Assembly (NCBI RefSeq): GCF_032854445.1
Contig: NC_088302.1
Coordinates: 19,031,338-19,095,337, forward strand
Source: Liolophura sinensis
Lineage: Eukaryota > Mollusca > Polyplacophora > Chitonida > Chitonidae
DNA length: 64,000 nt
Direction: 5' to 3'
The notes under the pieces were generated by a model. It did no database searches. It was not told the origin of the DNA and saw only the letters and a list, made by a program, of their open reading frames with translations. Positions within the stretch are counted from its first letter, which is position 1. Every line of letters starts with the position of its first letter. Position numbers and translations under genes: made by a program. Positions 55,351 through 64,000 of this stretch are shown here, piece by piece.

Positions 55351-56987
55351 TTTTGTTGTTGCGTGAATGTAGCTATAACGGCCACACCGGAACTGTGTAA
55401 GGCTGTTTCGTGAATGTACAAATGGTACGCTGAAAACAGGATCATCTTGGGCATATATCACAACTCAAACGCAATCATTTCGATTAAATGCAATTTTCTC
55501 GCTATTGGTCAACCTCTTGCTTGGACCTGTTTTTTGTGTGCCAAACCAATTATACCACCTACCCAGGGCGTCGCCGGATTCAGTTTTACAGTGCATATAC
55601 ATGAATGTAATAAGTCGATATTCTATTGAGGAAAAAATCAGATTCTACTACAAAAAGAAAAATTACAGCCGTCTGTTCTATTATACCTGACGTAATAACG
55701 TCTGGATTCTTTTTTTTTTTCGGATATATTCTGAAATCCATTTTCGCCCTCCTTTTAAAAAAAGAAATATAAAACATTAAATCGGGATCAAATTACTAAA
55801 AATGCATAATATCGTTATCAGCCCAGTGTATAGATTGTCTGCATGTACATAACATTTTGCTGTGACACACTGTGAATACAGATGATCTATAAAAATTACA
55901 TTGTTAATACAAGGATCTGTTATAGAGTTACACAAATAAGTATAAGGCCACACTAAACTTTAACAGCTCTTTAAATGTTTCCGGGCCTGCGTAATTGACT
56001 GTAATTTTAAAAGAACAGGTTAGTCATCTAATGAAATCCCTCAGCACATATCTTCAGCCGTATGTTGTTAATCTGAACTTGTGATCATGTGGCCTCAAAT
56101 CTGCCTTGCACAACTAAGACACTCCTTCGCTTTAAATGTCACTTCAGTGGTCGAAGCATGTTACATGTATTTGAAGTAAATTTAAATTAACCACCAAGAT
56201 GTTAAAGCCATCTTTGGTGAAGAGATGAAAGGAATAGCGACAATGAGTCCCAACGAAAGCAGCAAAACAGATGGATTCGAACCTGTGCCCTCGTTGATAT
56301 AGTTGACAAACTGGCCGAGGTAAAAGCACCCAGTCAACGATCATGGACTTTTCCTTTTTATATTAGAAACGTAAGGAAGTTTTGATCCAGTGACAACCCG
56401 TATATCCCTGAATTTGGAATCATTGCATCATATGGAGTTTTGAACTAGTTATAATTTTAGTTGGGAAACTTTCTCAAATATCGCATGCTGCATATTGTAG
56501 GGGACAGTTTGTCCGTCATTTAATTTGAGTTCAGAATTCAGATGTTACCGTAGGACCTAGCGGTGGAGGGCAGTCGCGGTCGGGGAGGGGGGGGGAACGG
56601 AAATCAAAGCAGCATGGCAGCGTACAGAGCTGCGCCAGACCACTGAAAGTGTTAATTGTTAAGCTTTTAAGAATAGTAATTTTGGTATCTACTTGCATAG
56701 AAGCGTAAAACCGGTTCCGGAGATTAATGTAGGCGACTGTTATGGCCAAGAAGTTGTAAGTACAGTTAGCGTAAAATGTAACAACAACAACACAACGTTA
56801 AAATTACTAAACACGATATTCGTCCTCGAAGTACTGTATGCATGTCTTAGTTATTGACTGTGAAATACGTGTGTGTTTCCCTGGTTAATCTAGTCGATGT
56901 GGGTTTTCAAGTACTGTAAATTTCCTATACATGTGATTATATTTTAACAGTAACGTAATTATACGTCTGTTTGTATTGTTTCACAGC
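55351..56987. other. No gene; tRNA-like SINE head at about 56250-56345 (-)
   Basis: The minus strand at 56250-56345 has AGGTTCGAATCCATCTG, a B box. A poly-G stretch lies near 56582-56595. Confidence 0.45.
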
Positions 56988-57208
56988 TTGAACCACCACA
57001 ACCACCACCATCACCACCACCACAACCACCACCACCACCACAACCACCACCACCACAACCACCACCATCACCACCACAACCACCACCACCACAACCACAA
57101 CCACAACCGCCCCCACCACAACCACCACCATCACAACCACCATCATCACCACCACAACCACCACCATCACCACCACAACCACCACCACAACCACTACTAC
57201 TATCGTTG
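56988..57208. repeat. (CCA)n trinucleotide tract, about 220 bp
   Basis: CCA/CAC units with CAA and ATC interruptions on the plus strand. All frames stay open, giving His/Asn, Val or Gly/Cys runs that are not genes. Confidence 0.95.
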
Positions 57209-58754
57209 CTATAGCCATAATCATTGTCACCATCACAATCACATGTTGACTGCAAAGCATCCATTGTAACAGTGGCTTTTAATAAAAAGTGTGTACAAAG
57301 CTTACGCCGTAAGTCTGAAATTCGCCTATACATGTGATAGTGCTTTTCAGGATAGTATACATACACACAAAACAGAGGCTGTACGAAGCAATGTATGTCT
57401 TGGCTAACATAATGGCAAAACTGTGTGCTGTTTCTAAAAAGTCTATAGTGGCAAAAACCGTGCGCTGTTCGGTGGCTGAAGTGTTTTTGGTTGCAATGTG
57501 CTGTACCGCATGGAGTGGTTAACAACACGCCGTATATCAGTAATCAGTGTCAGTAAAAAGTAGACTTTTAAATCTTATACGCTAAGTATGCTCTACGTTC
57601 ATGTGTTGGCTTTGGTTTGGGTTGAATTAGTTTAAAATGCAGTGGTGTGAACAAAGTCACCTATTCGGGTATGGGACATCACATAAAGCTTTTTTTCAAA
57701 GCTTCGGGTCAAAGTTTATTGTTGATTGTCTTAGTATGCAATGATAGCAGCAAAAATAACAACGGGCAGAAAATAGCGCTAGACAAAAGTATGGCTGTCA
57801 ACCGTTTTACATGAACAATTTTTGACCAAATTCTATGTGAAAAGACCAAAACCCTCACCCCTCCACCCCCCACACCGCAACCGCTCCACATCTAATTCTC
57901 TCTGTATCTCTTCTCTGGTTCTCTCTCTGATTTTTCGTTGATTTCGGCCTTCTTTAAAAGGACGAATGGCTCGCACCTGATGAAAATGCCGACGCCCCTG
58001 CGTGTGGCTCTTCCAGGAGGCTTCAATATGAACAGCTTGAACCGCTTATCTTCGCATACATCGAAAAGTTAGGTAGGAAATGTAAATCATACCTTTACAG
58101 AAATAACCTCATCAGATAAGCTATGTCATAACTGTTTATTTATCAATAAGTCTGGAATCTGTCTTAGTGGGATGGAGATGACGGGAAATGGAAACTGCTC
58201 CTCTAATCTTCAGAAAGTGTCATAAGCTCAGGAAAGTGCATGTCTGGAAAAACCCAGACAGTTTCCGTCGACATGGGTGGTTGAAGATTTCTCTCTGAGC
58301 CAGCGAGGATCTGTGTCTTCCCCTAAACATATTAATCTTGTACTTGCAAATATTTCAACAGCCGCATTCAATCTCGCCAAAACGCACATTCGGAAAAAGA
58401 AATTATGAGCACATGAAAGACGGATTGACATTTTGTATACATAGTTTGGATACGTTAATACATTGGATACATTTATTCCAAGTTGTATTGGCTTTGGGGA
58501 AGATGAAAATATCACTCAGAATATCACAGTCAAAGATTTCAAATAAAAATTAGTTCTTTGTTTTTTTTTCTTTCTTTATAAGCTTGCTGAAAGGTTAAAT
58601 GTTTTGACGCCTTTCCATAAAAGCAGTATGGAACAAAGTGACGGACAGTACACTCTGCATGAATCTGATTACCAGGGAAGTACATGTAAATCTATAAGTT
58701 AACGAGCAGATAAAATGAGTTACAGACGTTGGACTATTGTATGGCAAATACACA
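57209..58754. other. No feature recognised
   Basis: Short motif-free ORFs only. Confidence 0.5.
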
Positions 58755-58998
58755 CTCCATCTTATCGAAATCACTGGACTTGAACCCGTGATCCTATAAG
58801 GAATACGATACATTACTGCACCGATACTCTCGCCTAATAAATTGCAAGTTCACTGGCCTTTGACCACTGAGGCTACAGGTTCGCAGGTTAGCGCGTTGTC
58901 CTCTCCGTTTCCTTCACGCTTATACCCCGATCACTGTCAAATAAATGAAACATTCTTGAGTACAGCGTTAAGCACAAATCGAATAAATAAATAAATTC
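58755..58998. mobile_element. tRNA-like head (-) beside SINE family F fragment (+)
   Basis: 58755-58845 on the minus strand has CACGGGTTCAAGTCCAGTG. 58850-58998 on the plus strand has CACTGAGGCTACAGGTTCG and GAAACATTCTTGAGTACAGC with an (AAAT)n tail. Confidence 0.5.
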
Positions 58999-60050
58999 GT
59001 CCCACTGCATGAGATTTGCGCCAATTTTTTCGATTTATACATGCAGTATTACTAGCTGCCAGCCCTATATATGCTTTGCATACACCTACGTATTATCAGT
59101 GAAAAGCTTGTGTACATTTAGGCTTTTTTGTTAACAGAAATGCTCCGCTATCTTATCAAGTATCGAGATCAAATATCACAGCTCCATGGTTGAGGAAGAG
59201 CAAACCCTGACTTGTCATCTCGATCGTGTATTAACACTGCATCCTACCCGATTACATGACATAATTTCCCCATTGTCGGTTAAAACCATGGAAGTGATTC
59301 ATTGAGTTCTCCAGTTTTTCAGCGCCGTTTTCCCTCTTCTAGAAGGAGGCTCTTCTCGTCAGTTTTTACCGATCTCAAGCCGGTATCCTCGGTTCGTTCT
59401 TTTTCGTTTTCCGTTCCTTGAGGGAGCTATTAAAGTCTATAGTCAGCGTTTCCAACAGGGCCAGGAAGCCATATGACGGCTGAACGCCTAACTGCTTAGT
59501 TTACGCCATACTGATGGATGACGGGAGAAAATTATCCGAATACCGCCAGCCACCTTTTTACCTCATCCAGTGACAAGTAGGCAAGATGGATTGCTGCGAA
59601 GTCTGCCCTTCAATCCGGCAATTTGGGGACTGTATTAAATGGTTGTACCTGACAAACAGCGGTTGAACTCACGACTATAGAGAACGGCAGTGCCTCAGAC
59701 ACCGTGCGCATCTGACAACGCCTAAGCCTTTAATGCAAAAACATCGGCGTCGGATTCCACGCACCTCAAAAAAACGACAGCACTTTGCCACATCGGCTAT
59801 CTATCTCCAACATCCTTTCACTGACATGATTCGCCACTCTAACGCCGTAACACGGACACGTACAAAACACGATAGTTAATAACTACGGGACACTTGAGGT
59901 AAATACCCTGCGTGGTTTGCAGGCGTGATCCGCGATGGTTTCGTGAACAGACGCCTTCGGTGCTAAAACGTACGCCAAGGATAACGGAGTCATCCGCCAC
60001 AAAGTGACAGGGCTGAAGTAGCAGGATGGATAAAGCGTCCTTATCCATCT
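58999..60050. other. No gene; decayed SINE body about 59490-59730
   Basis: CGCCAGCCACCTTTTTACC and related words weakly resemble a reverse SINE; nothing else was recognised. Confidence 0.35.
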
Positions 60051-60070
60051 GGGGGGGGGGGGGGGGGGGG
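60051..60070. repeat. Poly-G run (20)
   Basis: Pure G run next to a small inverted repeat ATGGATAA / TTATCCAT. Confidence 0.95.
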
Positions 60071-60599
60071 AAACTGATCTCAATTGTGGCCGATCGACTA
60101 TGGAGAAAATCACTTAAAGGTTTTCTCGGGGAGATTTGGCTGCTTCTGAGCGGATCAAAATCCCCGGAGGTCATGCTAAGTGGCCAAGGATATGCATTTT
60201 TACCAATTACACGTGACCTTTGAAAAATTTGTCCAATTCATGGTATGCACTGTGTAGTCGCTTGTTTGTGGCGTCACCCACATGGACCGTAGAGGAGGTT
60301 TTTGGGCTGAGTGGAAAACGACACAAATGCAGCGTAAATGAGAAAACGATTCCTGAAGGACTGGTTCTATCTCTTTAAGGCTTATCGGGCGAGACTTGTA
60401 AGCCTGTTATAGCGGAGAAAATTTGCCAGACTTTGTGCAGTGTAACGAGGTTTTCGGAAGCTGGCCTTTTGACCTGGACGCATAAGCTTGCAAGAAAACC
60501 CGCACACAGTCAGTGAACCCGTGTCTGCATCCCAGAGGGAAAACCACCACAAGTCATGAACAATCTCTGATCACCGACATCGAAAACCTGTGCTGTTGG

Positions 60600-60735
60600 T
60601 CGTCAAGGCGGTTCAGAGTTCGAATCTCCCTCACACTGGATTGCGTTTTTAACATTTATTCATTTATTTATTTTATTGATTGGTGTTTTACGTTGTACTC
60701 AAGAATATTTCACTCATACAACGGCGGCTTGACGT
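60600..60735. mobile_element. SINE fragments
   Basis: 60600-60648 has a B-box-like CAGAGTTCGAATCTCCCTC on the plus strand. 60650-60735 is a reversed family-A 3' end (TGGTGTTTTACGTTGTACTC). Confidence 0.6.
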
Positions 60736-62205
60736 TTACCAGAAAATCTGCCAAATTGTGCAATTAAAAATAAAAACTAAATAAATAAATAGTGGAGCAA
60801 AGATGCTCCACACAATCAAGTTAAAGCATAAAATGCAATAATGTTCATGGCAAAATTGCTCCAAACAATGAAGTAAAAGTACCATATGTAAATGACCGAC
60901 AGGACTGTAATAAAATGGCAACCTTTTTGGCACTATGCGACAGGTGGCCAAATAAAGACATTATCTATCCGTATACAGCATATTCACTCGGAGTCAAATG
61001 TGTTCATCGTATCAAATCTTATGCTGGTTGGAAATGAACACACTGGTGTATCATAGAGAGGCCTGTGCTGTAGTACTATATTGTTCCACGTGTGCTCTGT
61101 ATACATGACTAGCCATGCATAGAGTGCTCACAGGGAGTGTCGACTGTCTATATACGGCTGTCACTGTATATAATGCAACTGAGACCCACAGGTGCGTCCA
61201 GATGTCACACTGAACAAACACTCCTTGTCCCTCAGGTACGCCTTACCCTGCCAGAAAGAGCTGCCTATGACTGTATATTTGAGGGTATATGTGCATAAAT
61301 GGAGATAAATGTGTACGACGGTTCAACGATCAATTTTTGGGTTCTAAATAAACTCCCTATATACTAAATACGCGAGCGGCAAGATTTCTCAAATACATGT
61401 ACTCTGTGTTTCACAACTCTATGTGAATTTGTTAAGATATCATCCACGGATGCAGGCTTTAATGATCATGAAATCAATGTAAAATAGAGCGACAGCTGCA
61501 GGGGGTGTGGGGTAGGGTTGGGGGACCTCTAAGGTTTGAGAGATGCCGCCCGTCTCCAGTTGTTCATTCCACCCAGCCGAGCTGAAAACAGCGTCTACAC
61601 CCCGCGAGTCGTCAGCCCGTCAGTAGCTGGGAGCGAAGCCCGCGGGTCAAACTCCCAGCTGCATCCCCCCGCATAGACCGTTTACGATATCGCGATGATG
61701 AAACGCAAACATGCATTCTGACATGCCTCAAATTTCTGACTGAACCTCTCAAGTAGTTTCTGGACGGGCAGATTTAGCAGCTCTCCCAACTCCTTGAAGC
61801 TGGCAGCACTTCACAAGAGCTCGCGAAAAACTGACAGCCTGCTTACTCGAGCTGTCTGGCGGGCGACCAACGATTGGAAAACGATATAACTGATTATAGT
61901 CAATAACAAAATGATATGTCAGTAAACAGGCTATAAAATTAGCGTAGTCTTCAGATGTAACACTTTCGCGAGATGCGTTGACAGCCGAATCTCTTCGCTC
62001 TGGTTTCCCGGAAGCTTGGTTCGGCAAGTCCACTTTTCCTCCAGCCCGACGAACGGCGTAAAATATCCTAAAATGAACCTGTTATTCCTACCAGAACCAA
62101 TTCTATAGTAACTATGAAGAATCCTTTCCTTGTTGGATGGGCAGTGGCAATTTCCTGGCCTAGCGCATGACAAAAAGCCTAACTGTATTTCCCTTATACT
62201 TCTCA
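60736..62205. other. No feature recognised; CpG-richer 61500-62060
   Basis: GC- and CpG-richer sequence at 61500-62060 with overlapping minus-strand ORFs (61749-62033, 61931-62245) lacking motifs. It might be regulatory, but no promoter element is evident. Confidence 0.35.
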
Positions 62206-62515
62206 TCGGTGTACACAATCTCTGTAGGTATATACGCGAATACATTACACAATCTCTGTAGGTATATACAAGAATACATTACACAATTTCTGTACGTATA
62301 TACTGAAATACATTACACAATCTCTGTAGGTATATACGCCAATACATTACACAATCTCTGTAGGTATATACGCCAATACATTACACAATCTCTGTTCGTA
62401 TATACAAGAATACATTACACAATCTCTGTACGTATATACAGGAATACATTACACAATCTCTGTACGTATATATAGGAATACATTACACAATCTCTGTACG
62501 TATATACAGGAATAC
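62206..62515. repeat. 34-bp minisatellite, 9 copies
   Basis: Unit CTCTGTAGGTATATACGCGA plus ATACATTACACAAT. Nine copies are in strict register, with variation at GTAGG/GTACG and CGCGA/AAGA. Confidence 0.95.
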
Positions 62516-62920
62516 ATGGGTAGTTTAAATGACTTAAATGACATAGAGGTCACACTTTTTGCAATGTGTACAAAAATTTGGTATATGTGACGAATTTGGT
62601 ATATTCTTAAATACATTGCCATAAACAAGAAAGTATAAAAACTAACAATTTAACACCCGTTTTTGTCATATGGAAGCTCAATTACACAGAGGTCTTGAAA
62701 AAAGTTGACAAAACCCTCCAACTCCGTCTGATATTGTTCCCGAAATCGGACTGAGATTTTGTTGGAGTATCAGGGGACGGACGGGGGAGGGGGTGCATGC
62801 ATCCTACTCGTTATGTGAAATGGCTTTTGGTACGTTACGGGCATTCTGCTTTAAAATTGTTCCTTCAGATTACCTCGACCAGATATACACAGGTACAGTA
62901 GTCCTACAGTGTTACCATAC

Positions 62921-63041
62921 TGGGTCGTTCATGAAATTGATCGTTATCAGACTTCCACTGGACAATTATAACGAGACTAAAACCTGCCCCACAAAGCGAG
63001 AGCAGAAGGCTTAGGACAAAGGCTTTGTTTGGGTTCAGCAT
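62921..63041 (-). CDS. Candidate first coding exon with signal peptide
   Basis: An ATG at 63041-63039 (A at -3) starts a frame with a classic secretion signal: MLNPNK, a hydrophobic core AFVLSLLLSLCGA, then small residues suitable for cleavage. Two GT donors leave the phase-1 end required by the Ig1 exon at 48400: one after 62984 (CAG|GTTTTA, 19 codons plus 1 base) and one after 62921 (CCCA|GTATGG, 40 codons plus 1 base). The first would give a mature start reading A-RVLSDD. Neither donor is strong and the implied first intron is 14.5 kb, so this is a phase-consistent candidate, not a proven exon. Any transcription start would lie upstream of 63041; none is identified. Confidence 0.33.
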
Positions 63042-63603
63042 TGTCCAAACCTCGCCATACACTGTCCCATTATCGCCGGCACGTGCTGGCCCATATCCAC
63101 AAAATGTCTTCTCTTTCTGTAGCAACACCTAGGATATTTACGGCCATTTAACTTAGGTTACTTTTCCCCAGAAAAATACGACCATAGCTTGAGACCGAAA
63201 AAAAGGACATCTTTACAGAATTCGCGGAGTGAAAATAAAGACTACGTCCAAAAATCAGCGCTTCTTAATCGCCGATTTTGCCACGTTTATTGAGTGAATA
63301 CGTTGTGACTCAATTTTGTTGACAAGATCTGTTTGAACATTGAGTCAAAGATGGCCAACACTTTCCACACCAACTTCCACAGCAAATTTAAATATAATAG
63401 TTACTTCAGCAATACAAATTAATGAAAAAAAGAGACAAGAATCTATACATACATTTAATCGGTCAGATGCTGGAAAGATGAGTTTAGGAAATTTCAGTAG
63501 CGATTGGTGTAATCCGAATTATTTAGAAATTATTTGGAGAGGCTTTTCCAGGATGAAGTCTATGTACCCTATTACCTATCATAACATGCAGCTATTTCAG
63601 CAG

Positions 63604-63885
63604 TGGACGATGGGGGGGGGGGGGGGGGGGGAGGGTAGTCGAAGTGGTTAGCACGCCAGCGTGGCCTCTCAACAATGCGGTCGCTGTGAGTTCAAGTCCA
63701 ACTCATGATGGCATCCTCTCTAACCGTACGTGGGAAGGTCTGTCAACAACCTGCGGATGGTCGTGGGTTTCCCCCGGGCTCTACCCGGTTTCCTTCCATC
63801 ATTATCCTGGCCGCTGTCGTATAAGTGAAATATTCTTGTGTACGGCGTAAAAAACCAATCAAATAAATAAATAAATAAATAAATG
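63604..63885 (+). mobile_element. SINE family A with 5' poly-G
   Basis: Full body and (AAAT)n tail; a 20-G run (63612-63631) sits where the head begins. It is flanked by a 9-bp target-site duplication TTTCAGCAG at 63595-63603 and 63886-63894. The head lacks part of the anticodon region. Confidence 0.88.
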
Positions 63886-64000
63886 TTTCAGCAGAGTTTT
63901 GTGGTGACTTTAGCCGAGTCATTCATTCATGAACATGTTTGGGCGGCTGAACGGTTCTAGTAAATAGTATACGGGTCATTAAGGCTACAAGTGATTCCAT

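Noticed and set aside
56937-57528. ORFs rich in His/Asn, Val or Gly/Cys
   Set aside because: Entirely products of the CCA repeat.
62167-62475. ORF with periodic NTLHNLCRYI segments
   Set aside because: Translation of the 34-bp array; no gene context.
62206-62515. CRISPR-like direct repeats
   Set aside because: Repeats are head-to-tail without unique spacers, no cas genes are seen and the DNA is clearly animal.

Overview
The window is animal nuclear DNA, almost certainly from a mollusc or a related lophotrochozoan. It has no operons and no dense coding. Very short exons are flanked by GT/AG splice signals and kilobase introns. Many tRNA-derived SINEs are present, several of the type common in molluscan genomes: a tRNA-like head, a conserved body ending in TAAGTGAAATATTCTTGAG, and an (AAAT)n tail. 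Assignment to a phylum is inference, because no species marker is visible.

One gene can be assembled with confidence. It lies on the minus strand and reads from about 48.4 kb down to 23.4 kb, possibly starting at 63.0 kb. Five exons join in phase: 48279-48400 (Ig1, strands A-B), 39170-39374 (Ig1, strands C-G), a 33-nt microexon at 26616-26648 (inter-Ig linker), 25199-25489 (Ig2) and 23421-23536 (Ser/Gly stalk plus hydrophobic C-terminus, then stop). The product is a two-Ig cell-surface protein of the Dpr / zig-8 / DIP / lachesin / IgLON group, probably GPI-anchored, of the kind used in neuronal recognition. A signal-peptide exon in the correct phase is a candidate at 62921-63041.

Layout. 1-22.7 kb: no recognised gene. 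It is AT-rich and strikingly CpG-poor, with scattered SINEs, a miRNA-like hairpin at 2399-2485, a transmembrane-type ORF at 12.7-13.1 kb and AT-rich ORFs at 21.0-22.1 kb. 22.7-25.5 kb: 3' end of the Ig gene and Ig2. 25.5-48.3 kb: introns with the microexon, SINEs and a 31-bp minisatellite. 48.4-49.2 kb: a minisatellite that runs up to the splice acceptor of the Ig1 exon. 49.2-62.9 kb: repeat-rich sequence (probable first intron) with arrays of 21, 34 and 44 bp, a (CCA)n tract, a (CA)n tract and many SINEs. 62.9-64 kb: candidate first exon and a full-length SINE with target-site duplications.

The most notable points are the phase-neutral microexon cassette, two exon acceptors built directly against repeats, the hairpin, and the abrupt CpG change near the 3' end of the gene. 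Most other long ORFs come from repeats or look like chance. All homology statements are from pattern recognition, not database searches.
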